This document shows, piece after piece, positions 36,965 to 49,000 of a stretch of DNA of 64,000 bases. Below the pieces are notes generated by a model. That model was not told the DNA's origin and did no database searches. It saw only the letters and a list, made by a program, of their open reading frames with translations. This DNA comes from Tanypteryx hageni. Its lineage: Eukaryota; Arthropoda; Insecta; Odonata; Petaluridae. The stretch covers positions 186,446,564-186,510,563 of the forward strand of contig CM054112.1 of assembly GCA_028673005.1 (NCBI GenBank), given 5' to 3'. The position numbers and the translations under genes were made by a program. How positions within the stretch are numbered: the stretch's first letter is position 1; the number at the start of each line of letters is the position of its first letter.

Positions 36965-37970
36965 ACGTCCTTAATTTTTAAATACTTAAATTGCTTATTT
37001 CGAAACTCTTATAACCTCGTTTTTTCTGTCAGCATCAGAATTTTAAAAAATACATGCAATCTTCCTTCTCCTATTGCCCGCCAAGCAGGCATTTCCGCTT
37101 CATTTCAATGGATGCGGTACCTTAAACTTGACTTGTAAAAAAAAACTAACTGATATAGTAGAGGGGTGTAGGCACGATGCCTATGAAATTTCCCTGAGCC
37201 TTCTCTTCCCTCTAAAAAAACCAAACCATAAAATAAATCTCGACCCTACGGATCCGGAGCGAAGAAGACCGAGATATAAGAGGAGAGACCCTTCCCGGAA
37301 TGACATCACCTTTTTCGAGAGGAAAAAAAACGCCACGTTATTCATGAGAACACCTCTCCGTGGCGCCGTTCCATCGGCGAGGCCCACGACGCCACTCCTG
37401 CGCCGGGCGCGTAAACCGATTGGGGCGGCTGCAAGACGCGCGCGAATAAAAAACCCTCAAATGCCGACCACACCCTCTAGCAGCCATTCCCGCAAAAGAC
37501 GTTCACAACGGCAACCTCCTCCACCCCCACACGCATCATTCCCCACATCCCTCCTCCCCTTAAAGAGACCAGCCTCGCCCAAGAGTCTCCAAGTTCCTAT
37601 TCTCCCTCATTCCGAACACGGCCTAGCAACCTCTTCGACCTCAAACTAATTTAACGCCCGGTGACAACTGAATCTATCCGATATTATTTGATCCGAGACG
37701 ACGACCGCTGCGACCAAGCAAAAGGGCACCGATCGCGTGTGTGAGCGCGCGCGAATTTTAGAAGAACAAACGAAGCACTCCGCCCCCCGGGGGAGGTTCC
37801 AATAACAGTACTCGCCTACCTAGTTCCAAAAGGAAAGGAGAGTTAGGGATGGTTTTCTTTTTTTTCGTGTTTCCGGCAGAACGCTCGGCTAGATCCCGAC
37901 CTCAACTGGTATAGCCGACACGAAAAGATATCCGTTGCCTTTTGTTACACACTTTTATTTAACTTACTCT
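36965..37970. other. Unique DNA, no gene recognised
   Basis: A Pro/Arg/Ser-rich 191-codon plus frame spans 37074-37649 across a CpG-rich patch, without recognised motifs or a splice context. The remainder is unremarkable. Confidence 0.45.
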
Positions 37971-37971
37971 G

Positions 37972-37972
<1 letters not shown>

Positions 37973-38036
<64 letters not shown>
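37973..38036. repeat. TA dinucleotide microsatellite, 64 bp
   Basis: An uninterrupted (TA)n tract. It abuts one side of the inverted-repeat element at 38037-38298, exactly as a TA tract abuts the corresponding side of the second copy at 52060. Confidence 0.97.
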
Positions 38037-38037
<1 letters not shown>

Positions 38038-38290
38038 CAACTTACGGAAAAGGAAAGGTAAAATGAATATATGGATGTCAACAAGGTGTTGGGATGAGGA
38101 AACCCAGTGAGCACTCACCAATCAGACGACTTCAGGTTGGCGAGGCTCCGGGGATGTCGAAGCGACACACGTAAAATAACACAAAAACACAGAAACATCA
38201 CAAACGTAAAGCTTTCGGAACTACTCCTTCTTCAGCTACAGAGAGAGAACTGATGGCCATCCATTCCTCATCCCAACACCTTGTTGACAT

Positions 38291-38298
<8 letters not shown>
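38037..38298 (-). mobile_element. TA-embedded inverted-repeat element, copy 1
   Basis: A 35-bp segment at 38067-38101 (beginning ATATATGGATGTCAACAAGG) is repeated perfectly in inverted orientation at 38264-38298. Between the arms lie about 160 bp of unique core. An extra 30-bp flank at 38037-38066 (containing CGGAAAAGGAAAGGTAAAAT) lies outside the left arm and is also conserved in copy 2. The element is bordered on both sides by TA microsatellites. Its minus strand matches the plus strand of 51823-52060 with one substitution and one 25-bp deletion in the latter. The core's minus strand contains CTGAAGA, a short GGA/TCC stem and GAAA, a layout loosely like a hammerhead ribozyme core or Penelope-type terminal repeat, but imperfect. 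No protein is encoded. Confidence 0.8.
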
Positions 38299-38382
<84 letters not shown>

Positions 38383-38386
38383 ACAC
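38293..38386. repeat. TA then AC compound microsatellite
   Basis: About 54 bp of (AT)n followed by about 40 bp of (AC)n with one ATAC interruption. It lies directly against the right inverted repeat of the preceding element. The small frames across it (Tyr-Ile, Cys-Val and Thr-His repeats) are not genes. Confidence 0.97.
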
Positions 38387-39013
38387 GTTTCTTTCAAATC
38401 TTTCTCGCTTTATATCTCTACCCCTATAAATGCTTCAGGGCTGAAATTTCGGGTATACTCTTATTTCAGATGACAACCGACGAGAAAAATCGAAAATCAC
38501 AAAAAAGTTCATATTTAAGGGGTCTTTTTAACCCCAATGTTCCATTTCAATACCCCATAAGAAAAGCATGGGATTCAGTGTAAGGCTTTAGTTCTAAAAA
38601 TGCGTTTTAAAATTACTTAAAATTGGGAAACGAATTCGGGAAAAGATCGGTTGTTTAGCTGAACGGAGTTCTTAATCTTTTAAGGAAGAAGTCAAATACG
38701 TACCGAAGAAGCGTAAATATCAGCTTTTAATCGAAAAAGTGTGAAATATTCCTCTATTCAACAATGGAAATGTATAAAAACCATGGCAATGACATTATTG
38801 CTTTTAAAAGGACCTTTAATGCTCTTAATGGAAATTAAAGACGTTTTAATGCTTTTAAGGGAAATTAATGCCGTCATAATGAATTATAGTGGAACGTCAA
38901 ATATTTTAAGAATTTTCCTATATTGAAATAAACTTAAAATTCAATTTATAATCTTTGCAATTTTCCATAATCCAAAAACTCAACCTTAAAATATAAAAAG
39001 ACTAAAAAGGAGA

Positions 39014-39259
39014 AAATAAAATATTTAAAAAAAATGTTTATCAGTATACACACTTTTATGTGCACTCAAAAGTAGAAAATAAATTTTTCTGCCCTCAACT
39101 TGAATTAAATTTGGTGTGCAGAATAAAAGTGGGTGGTTTTTTATCCACTTTCATTCTGCGCACCAAATTTAATTCAAGTTGAGGGCAGAAAAATTTATTT
39201 TCTATTTTTGAGTGCACATAAGTGTGTATACTGAAAAACATTTTTTTAATATTTTATTT
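39014..39259. repeat. Near-perfect long palindrome (foldback element), about 245 bp
   Basis: The left arm at 39014-39132 and the right arm at 39142-39259 are reverse complements with only a few differences (for example GTGCACTCAAAAGTAGAAAA against the inverted TTTTCTATTTTTGAGTGCAC, and CAGAATAAAAGTGGG against the inverted TCCACTTTCATTCTG). They are separated by a spacer of about 10 bases around TGGTTTTTTA. The arms of nearly 120 bp would form one long hairpin. The structure suggests a foldback/MITE-type element. No clear flanking duplication was found, partly because the ends are A/T homopolymer-like. Confidence 0.85.
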
Positions 39260-39292
39260 CGTTTTTTTGCATTTCTCCGTTCTGATGCCCAG

Positions 39293-39415
39293 TCATTCGT
39301 TTGACGCTCGATCGGATCTTCCGTTCGCGGGAGCTGGCCGCCGTTCATTCAAAAATATTCAACCGCCGCCCGAAGAAAACTGTACCGGGAGCAAATCGAG
39401 CGTGGACGATTTACC
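39293..39415 (+). other. Candidate exon, 41 codons long, unidentified
   Basis: A pyrimidine-rich acceptor (CATTTCTCCGTTCTGATGCCCAG) ends at 39292 and a GTAAGTAC donor starts at 39416. The enclosed 123 nt are clearly more G+C-rich than their flanks. Two plus frames are open throughout. The frame that ends at the donor reads through GAGRRSFKNIQPPPEENC and ends KSSVDDL, which looks like a disordered protein segment. The last exonic base is C rather than G, which weakens the donor. The long palindrome ends 33 bp upstream, so part of the acceptor tract may derive from it. No homology is recognised. Confidence 0.25.
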
Positions 39416-39419
39416 GTAA

Positions 39420-42400
39420 GTACGCCTTTTCTATAGCCCATTCAAGGTCTTTTTTCCGAGGAAAAATGCGAGTGAATCCGTTGCGACGCCGTAATTCTTC
39501 TATTAATGTGTTCTGCGTATATTCGAGGGCACTAGAAATCATTACCTTCGATATCCAACGGTCGCGGCTCGCGAGAGGAACGCAACCAGTTCCTTCGTTT
39601 TATATTCCGCAAATTAAAAACCCTTTCATACCTGCTTTCATTTTTTTACTTTTCAACCTCCATTTAAATACTGTTATATAAATGAAACGGATAAAACAAT
39701 TTTGAAACCCTTTTGGAAAGATAGTGTCGTTTTGCTGTTTACTCAAGTTTTTAATTTTCTGAAAAATAAAATAAAAGGCTTCTTATGAATGGTCGCTCGG
39801 ATGACGTCAAATTTTCGAGTGCAATGAACGCGCGCGCACGAATAATTCCCGAAGAACATCGCCATGAAACAGATGGCAATCACAAACAACGGTTAAAAAT
39901 GCAGAGCCGAGCTAACGCGTATCTTATCCTTTCATTTTCCAATCCATCAAAAAGATATGACCGAGATTGTTCGAAGCAGCAAATAGGCACTTTCAACCAA
40001 ATAGGACGTATTGATCGCCCGTAGGGACTCCTTCGAACGATTCTTTGAATTGCTCTCGCATCGGTGTCGTTGCCTAGGCCATTTAACGAGGCTGCATCCA
40101 GAGGTCACGCGCTCTGATATGCGGTAGTTGGTGGAGCGGCAACGGTATCCAAGGGAATTACTCGGATGAATTATGATCTTTTCCCCGAGACGAAGCGGGC
40201 GTGTGTGTGTGCCTGTGACACGTCTACCGCTGCTTATCCAGCTCGCGGAGCGGCTTTTAGGCGATTACCAACTCGGTTGAGTCAATAGGTTGCTTTCAAC
40301 GCAGCGACGTGATGCTGGGATTAGGGAGCGAAATACGTTGAACCATCACCTCTGATCTGCGACGCGGAGATGTCGCTATTCACGGAATTATGATATAAAA
40401 GTGACGATTAGTCGCATAATACGAGGTAGTAATGATCGTGTCCGAAGTAGTAATTGATCGTGTTCGAGGTAGAAAGGGAAGGACTAAAAACGAAGGTCGT
40501 GAAGTTGTAATCCCTTCGTAAAGAAAAAGTAAACGAAAACTTGGTCACACAAAACTGTGCGAATAACGAAAATTAACTTTTAGCGCATTCGATCGAGTCG
40601 CTCAAAATTTATCAAAGTTCTGTCTGTTACTTCTTAATTCCACGATGAGCTAATGGGGGAATCCCTTAAGATTGTATTTTAACTGTAGCAAAAACTTGGG
40701 GTTGATCTCGAATGCAAATTCCTGTATATGTGTATATAAATTTAGGTTTATGTGCAAGACAACAAGAAAATGGCGTGATAAGAGCTTTATCAAGCTAAAA
40801 CAGGAAGTGAATAATCCATTTGCAATACAGACTTGATAGGCTAACAGAAGATATAGGGGAATGAATAAGGCGAATTCACGACTGGGCCATTAAAGAAACT
40901 GCTGGTAAAAGCACGAGGAGGAAGGAGAGGAGGCGTGACCAGATGCCACCAGTCTTGCCATGCCTCAGACTGAATAATCTATTCGATAGAAAGTTTATTA
41001 CTCGCAATACTCAGGGAAGTGAGATTTTAATGGGGAACACAAACATTTAAGCATTAAATCTTCATAACATGTTATGTAGTTAAAATATTTTTATTCTGCG
41101 AAGGCGCTAAAGAGGCAATCGCGGTTATGCATAAGTCATAGCGAACAAATTTACCGAGTATTGCATTCATATACAAGTGCAGCTAATAAAATATGCGTGC
41201 GACCAAATAAATATTAAAATAAACATTTAATACTGTTGGATTATTGGAACTCCAAATCATTATGATTATTCTTTCAACTCTTTAAATGAAAATAATGCAA
41301 AATATAAATTAAGTAAATGGATCCAAACAAAATGCTATAGTTCATTTTTGAAAGATCGACCCTGATTTTAGGTCAATTTTTAATTAAAAATCAAGAGTAA
41401 CTCCTATCTCTCCTCAAAGGCGTGACACAAATTTTAAAGGAAATAAAAATGAATTCATAAAGCTGACTTTGAGAATTAAGTAAACAAAAAAGAAGAAAAT
41501 CTAAATGTATCAACAACAAAGAATAATTTTAAATAAAACTATCTAGTCTACGCAATAAAAGTCATTATAAATGATAAAAAGTGAATTAAATATTTTTTTT
41601 CGAATGCCATTCGCCAAAAAGGTGACTTGCAGGATATCATGTAGCTGTAGAAGTAAACATTAACGAATACGAAAAGGACTGATTTTTATGAAATTAACTT
41701 TGCGTGCATAAATAATTCCACAAATGTATTTAACTTCCTCATAAGACTTCAATATAGACCCAAGCATTCATACGACGGAAGAATCTGCTTCCGTAGCCAA
41801 ACAATACCTAACGTACTGAGAAACGACGATGGGATATTCCAACATCACGACTTCAATAAATAAAAATTCACGCGATAACGGTACTCGAAAACGGTCGGAA
41901 TGTTGAACCATTCTCTCTCTCTCTCTTCCTCAAAGAGATTAATTCCTCAAATGCCCTCCTCCCACACCGTTCAACAAATGCCAGGGACGAACGGGAAGTT
42001 CGCACATCTGAGACCATTAATTTATCATTATCTAAGAGGGACATCGTTTCGGCGTATTTAAAATGACTGACTATAATCGGATAAACCTCTTATGTGGGAC
42101 ACACGTGACTCTCTTATCGCCGCGAGCCATCGGAGGATGTCATCTCCTCGTGGATGAGGGAGCTTCCTCGCATCCCATCCACCCCCGCAGGAGTCCCATC
42201 AAAAACTCGCAACGGATCACGACGTAGAACGAGTCCGTAACGTAAAAGAGGCAGACGCCGGCCTCTCTCGTACGTGCTTCCATCTCTTCATTATCGTCAT
42301 TTCTCTCTCGATTCGTGCACGCCTTCTGTACGACCGACAGGGATCAACGGTTACGCCTCCAACCCGACCCAACAGACGTAGCCTCCCTTTCCTCACAGCT

Positions 42401-45400
42401 ACCTTTACATCAGATCGAGTGCATAAGAAAAGACATCCTGTCACACAAAGCGATCACGCGCGGTCGCAGGAGAACTTTTTGAGGGAGCGAGCGGAAAAAA
42501 AAGGAAAGCGGAGACGAAGGTCCCCGTTTTGTTTTTATTCCATTCTTTCCAAAAGCCTCGCGTACCTCGTTTGTTTTCTTTTCCATGAGAACGATCCGGA
42601 GGGAAAAATCCCTCCCAACCCCCACCCGCGCTGTTTAAACTTTCTCGCTCCCTCTCTTTTTCACTCACTGTCAGTCCGTCTCGAATACGATTCTCCAGTG
42701 AGAGAGAGAAGGAGCTAGAGGGATGGGAAGAGGAGGACGAGGGTTAGGAAACAGAATTCACCCGCGAAGGTCACATGCGGAGGGAGGAGAAGGTAAACCG
42801 ATCGCCGTCGCAACCCTTTAAACCGTTAACGACAAGGCGAAAAATACTCCTTGCGGTCTTCCATCTCCTCCGCCGCCCTTCACCCCTCACTCCGATTCCA
42901 TTGAATATCCCGTGCCCAGGAGTTATTGAAGGCGTGCGTTTTATTCTTTAACGAGGGCAAACATTATGTTCCTCGTTCAATCCGGAATAAGACTTCGATG
43001 ACAATACGGCGGATGAATTCCGCGGGAACCTTCGCACGGTCCGGTTTATGATGCTCCGAAATCACACGGCCGCGAAACAAAATTTTTGTGTTTTCATTTC
43101 GGAATGCGGGTCACGAGTCTCTCTTAATGTCCTTAGTAATTGTACATTTCCACGGTCTTACGCAATAACAAAAAAACAGCCTAGGCTCTTAACTCGCAAC
43201 TTTAAACTGGTTCTTGTTTCATAAATCTCGAACGGTTCCGCTTTGCCCCTCGCTATTAACCCCAAACAAAGTCAGACAATTCATCACTTCTAACAACCAT
43301 CACCCTTCATTAAACTAGACAAAGTTTATTTCCTATTTCTAACTCGGTGCCTCTTTACATATTTCATTCCATTCCATTGATTCTCAATATCTGACCCACA
43401 CACTCCATCCATCTCTGCCTAATTACTTTAATGAATGGCTATAACCCTAAAAGGAGAAAGTACAATACGAAAAAAGGAATAACTATCCTGAGATGATCCG
43501 CCGACATTATTAAAGAGCTACCGGTTTAGAGGTAGCACGTCGTCATAAGGCCTGGAGGCTTTCCTCTATGTGCTCCTAGATGCGTATTTCATCGTTTGGT
43601 CCACTTGAGGATAGGAGTCCGAATCTGGTCGATCGTTGGCCGAAGCCCATACAGCTCATACGCAAATCGGCCCCTGAAGTGAATGAAGTTCGTCCATCGT
43701 TAAGACCTAACGCAAGAATTTGAAAACAATATTCTGCAATCTGCGAGACAATATTTAGGTCTACGCAAAAAAAAGTTAACCAACGGATCCAACGAATTCT
43801 CTGTCAAATGTCATCGCCGAATAACTAAAATACAAACGAGAAATGGGCGTTTATATCGCTGGTAAATCGGAGATCGAAGCCGAAAACTCGTTTCCGAGTC
43901 CTGCGGCTTGCTGATTGATATTCACAGACAATTGGTATCGGAAATGATGACACTGCGAACAAATTACTTTCACATTTTCTGCGAAACGACATTCTTGGCC
44001 GCGATCCAAAATTTTCTTCCCCTTGGCCTCCCATTTAGCTTCGACGAAAGTTTATTTCGACATTATGAATACTTAACGCAATACTCAAAACAGATTATGT
44101 AACTTAATAAGATCGGTACCAGTAACTGACTAATACAAATCTCGGGGAAAAAAACACCTCGGCTTATATTAAAGCAGCGTTCATAACGATATTCCTTTTT
44201 AGCTTATCTGTATAACCGTAAACGATGTTTATAAGTGTGTGCCTATGGTGGACCTACTCAGATGGTCAGAAATGGAATATAAACTGGATATTATTGATAT
44301 ATACCAGGAGAATATGCAAAGCCTTCACGAAAATACAACTAGAAAGATTTTCATAATCGGACAGGTTAGAATAAGAACCAAATAATAAATAAAAACCACG
44401 GACTGATTTCTTTCTCTATGATAAAACATACATCTGAAGTTTACAGAGATCGTTCATTAGTCGCATCGACCATCAGACAACTCTGTAATGTCGATTCGGA
44501 TCCTGGAGATCAAAGTAAGCAATATAAGCCGGATTTTCATCCACAACGACATAAAAATCGCCCACGTAGAACAAAACAGAATACATATATCGGTCAATGA
44601 TACGGATACGCTTAATAACCGAGTGAAAGCAAGGGCGTGGGTCGGTATTGACGGATTGTAGTACAGGTGCGACAGTAGCGAATCGATAAAAAAATGGGAA
44701 AGAAACTAATGGCTCGCAACTTTTTATTTCTGCCCACGCGAAACAGATTCAAGAGTGAGAGGGAAGCAAATGCTGACGAAATAACACGAAGAATTGGCCC
44801 TTTACAATTTTGCTGAAAAACAGCGGAACAGCGAGAAGGGCTTAAGCGGAGGAAGGACAGGGAAAAAGGCGAGGAATCGCGCAGACTGAGGTTCGATATA
44901 CTGCATAAATAATCTCGTAGGCCGAATTCTCTCTCTTCCTCTCCAAACGGTTACATTTTTTGCGCTACAACCTCGGCAGATTTTTAAATCCAAGAGAGCA
45001 TGAGTTCGTTATACTTTCTATTCCTTTCGTTTTTATAGGGGAGATAGGAAAATAGGTGCAGGTGTTCGAGCGAGTTAAATACCCGCTTAATGAATCACTA
45101 ATTGGATCTAAAAGGCGAAAAAAAGGTCTAAAAGGAACTGGCGAGGAGGCTACTGCGCAAGTTGACACGTAATTATGCTCGAGGTTTAATAAGGTACGGA
45201 TTTAAACGGCAATTAACGGGAAGGAACGGGCGCCTTTCTTCCACAATTATTGCAACCGTACGGCGTCGCACTGAATACAATCTTGTTGGAAAAGGCTTAT
45301 AAAGAGATCGAGTTAGAAAGGAAAAGTGCTTTTGCGCAAACGGAAGATAAAACCAATAGATTAAGAGAAAAAACATAATTAAATCGAAATGCTTAAATTG

Positions 45401-45735
45401 TCGGCACATAATCCGCCAGCGAATAAGCGGATATAAATTTTGCCAAAGGAAGACAGATAGGCGAAAATCCCGATACCGATTATCGTCAACTTAAAAATTT
45501 CTAAAATATTAAGCAAAGAAATTATGAACTTAATCAGACAATTGGTGCCCTTAAAAACCTCCACTTCAGGAATGTGAGAACTAAATCCTGAAGCAATAAG
45601 ATGATTATTTTCTGTGGAAACCCGTAAACAAAAAGAAAGCATAATCAACGGACTAAGCAACCAGTCGGACAAAAGAATACCACGCGCGAAGGACGAACTA
45701 AAATACGCATCATGTTCAGCATGCCATATTTAATA
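39420..45735. other. Unique DNA, no gene recognised
   Basis: No domain-bearing frames are seen. A G+C- and CpG-richer patch at about 40030-40400 has no open frame. From 40600 to 41900 the DNA is markedly AT-rich. A CpG-rich patch at 42100-42800 carries only short frames and a CT run near 41913-41926. A perfect TGACGTCA is at 39802-39809. About 43500-43700 is another moderately G+C-rich block of unknown nature. Confidence 0.5.
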
Positions 45736-45743
45736 GCCTAGTC

Positions 45744-46047
45744 CAAGGGTGGGCAACATACGGCCCGCGGGTCGTATGCGACTTCCGAGATCGTTTAACG
45801 GCCCGCGAAGCTATGATGAAAAATTGATCAGCAAACTTTAACACACAAATCAATTTTTTAAACTACAATAACGATAATAGTGCCTTTGATGCTGAAATAC
45901 TAATCCTATAAACCTTATTTAGAATTCATTTGTACTTATATGTTATCTCAAGGTAATTTCCGAAGTAAATTCTAAAGAATTAGCTAATTCCAAAGAATTT
46001 GTTAAAACCTATGCGGCACGACCTGTAGAAATTATTACCCACTCCTG
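45744..46047 (+). mobile_element. Non-autonomous hAT-like transposon (MITE), 304 bp
   Basis: The left end CAAGGGTGGGCAACATACGG, followed by CCCGCGGG, is a classic hAT-MITE-type terminus. The right end, ATTATTACCCACTCCTG, gives an inverted CAGGAGTGGGTAAT. The flanking 8-mers GCCTAGTC (45736-45743) and GCGTAACC (46048-46055) agree at only 5 of 8, so the target duplication is eroded or the right end is slightly misplaced. The interior is AT-rich and non-coding. Confidence 0.65.
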
Positions 46048-46055
46048 GCGTAACC

Positions 46056-49000
46056 CAACGAAAAGAGACAAATGACTTTATTCGAGCGAAATTTTAACTA
46101 TGAAATCCCTTCTCACATTTAATCCTTAGAATTAGAGCCGAAGAGAGAGAAATTGAATGAAAACGACTTCGTCATGTGTCCGATGACATTGACTTGAGGA
46201 GTAAAAGAAGAATGCATAACTCGTTGATTACGCCACGATACCGAAATAACCAAGCTTTAAAGAGTGCGAGAGCAGCAAAAAAGACATAATTATGGAACAC
46301 CGGCGACTCTTAATCCACCTAAGTTTCGTCACCCGGAAGATAAAAGATGGAAGGCGTGGGAGGAAAGGAAGGATGGGGAAAGATGGAGTAATGTAAGATG
46401 ACTTCTTGGCCACGATCTCTCTCTCTCTCTCTTGTCCCCCGCCCCATTTGCACGAGTAAAGAGACGAGCGGAAGAGCAAAAAGAGTAACCAGGACAAATG
46501 ACAAACGCTCTTCGCGGAAAAATCGTGGGCGTGGCGAGTCAGACGACGCTTACGTGACGCGATGCAAATAGCGTCGCAATAAGTCGACCCATATCTCCCA
46601 AAAAATAAAAAAAACAGTACCATCTTACCACCCTCGTGCTGAGGGGCCGAGAAGCAAATGCACGTGCAACGTATCTTCGTATTAATCAAAGTAAGAAAGA
46701 AGGCGGGGGAGAGAATCAGTAAAGTACTCCAGCCAACAAGAGAATGTTGAGTCACGGCTCTTAAAACAAACACGCGCGCGGGAACAACGGGGATAAGGAG
46801 GAAGAGCCGAGGAATCTGGCAAGTCTCAAGAAAGGTGTAAGGCGAGAAAAATAAAAAATTAGAAACAAGGCACTTTTTCCTCCAGTATGTGAAAACGTCC
46901 TAACAACCCCGACCCTCCGTATTCTCATCCCCTTAACGCTCTGAATATCAGCGAATCGTAGGAGACAGACGTAGGAGGAAGAGATGATTCGAAAAATTTT
47001 GAAACGCGTCTAATTTAACCCTCGCGATAATAGCCGAGTTTCTGAGACGCCCACAAATGCATCTAGCTAAGGAGAATAATAAAAATCCCGTCATGATCTC
47101 CGACCTCTTTCCATTCCGCTGCTTTGTAAAAAGAAAGACAACAAAACACACGCACTCCTGCAAAGGGGTAACGCTCCTGCTCCTCCCCCTTCTAAACGAC
47201 GAGAAACAATGCGACCCCCTCACGGAAACGAGAAAAATCGAAATATACAAAAAACTGACGCACGAAAAAATATCGGTGTTCATTCACACGAGCGCACGAT
47301 ATGTGGGAGGAGGACGAAGAGGAAGACAAGAGGACGAGTGTTAAAAAGAGCGGGTGAGTGCTCATCGGAGGTGTGTCGGAGAGAGAGGGAGAGAGTGAGA
47401 GGGCAGATGTAGGAGGAGGAAGAAGGTGGCGCTGGCAATAGAAAGAACGAAAGAATGACGAGGTGGCGGACGCGGAGATAGGAGATGAAGATGGAGGGCA
47501 GAAGATGCTGGAAAAGACCCACTAAAAGTCATGGATCCGGAGGGAAATGGAGAGATTTATGCGCGGGCAAGGGGTTTTAAGAGAGGGAGACCGGATACAC
47601 ACGTCCGCTAACCACTCCTCCGCCCTCTCTCCATCACACGTATGCCGACTCCTACAAAAACCATCGCCACCGAAGGGAGAGAAAAAGAAGGGAAAGAAGA
47701 GGAACGACGGAGGATGGGACGACTGGGTAGCGGCAAGAACCTTAAGAGAAACTTCGTTACTTTTTTAATTGGTTTTCGCGTCGGTCTTCTGGAGCGCAGA
47801 GGGTTAAAAGGAAGGGAGCAAGACGCGAGAGAGGCAGCTGTTGACGTTGCCAAGGGGACGAAGGGTATAAAAGAACCGAGAGAAGGCGGAACGAGGAGGC
47901 ACGTAAGCTAAGAGGGATTTAGCGGTTTCGAAAAGAAAAAAAACTCAAACCGCAGGGAATTCGTTCGCACCTTCTTGCACTCGGTACAACAAAGTTTATC
48001 ATCGAGGTTTACGTAAGCACTAGCCATGAGAGTAATACTCATAAAAATTAAACCGAGTGTTGAAATGCATGTTACAGAAACACCCGTGGATAAGATACAG
48101 GAGACGGTAAAAATAATATCTTTTTGTGAACAAGCCCCCAATTTAGATGATGGCGTAATGCGAAACGAACATTTCTTCGCCGTGTTTTGAGCGAAGAACA
48201 CAATATTTATACTTTAAAGAAAAAATTGACATAAAAATTAATAACTAGAGAATTCTATTCATTAAAATGTATAACATAAACACAGGAATCTGCTAACTCA
48301 ATATCACTTAAGGATTTAATGCACTTATTTATGGCACGGATTCGGAACTTAATCGACCGGAATAAACGAGTTGTCCGTAATTTCAGAATTAGGTAGAAGA
48401 TAAAACCTTACATCTTATTGCACTCAAGGATCGATTCGATACTGTTTACGTAATCCACTGACACACATAGACGAGAAAAAGTTACGCAACCCACAGGCTT
48501 CAACAATATCAACAATTTCGAAAATGAGGTCGCTATACTATTGAATTCCGCGTAGGAAGTGGAATTTCATGTCGTCTGTCACTTTCCTTCAACGACACCT
48601 TACTACTGCCCCGGTTGGTAACGTTAAGCACGAAACGCCACGCGCTCAAATAGCGATATATATATATATTCTAAATAGTTGGACAAATTAAAATTAGCCT
48701 AAACTCAGCGAACGATAGTAACAAATTGGATCCGTAATGGATACGAAATATCCTAAATAAGAAATGAAGAAAAATGTGTTAATATTTGCTTTCGAGAATA
48801 AAAAGAAAACGGTTCTGCGCCCGGATATAAATAACTTATCGCACCCTAAGTAAGGCCAGATAAAACGGTTCTTCTATCAACATGTTGCAAGTTGTCCATA
48901 AAATAAAACGATTTACCACGACGAGAGGAATAACATCGTTACTCCATTGGAGTAATAACTTCACCAGAACAAACAAAAAATGTATTGCTGCTATTCTGCA

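Noticed and set aside
37074..37649. 191-codon plus-strand frame rich in Pro, Arg and Ser
   Set aside because: Composition-driven in a CpG-rich patch, with no motif or conserved splice context.
38198..38386. Minus-strand 62-codon frame across the TA-embedded element
   Set aside because: Half of it is TA/AC microsatellite translation. The AEEGVVPKALRL portion is the non-coding core of the repeat, and copy 2 carries a deletion that is not a multiple of three.
37973..38386. CRISPR-like or prokaryotic repeat array
   Set aside because: The repeats are simple TA/CA microsatellites and an inverted-repeat element. There are no regularly spaced identical repeats with unique spacers, and the whole window looks eukaryotic.
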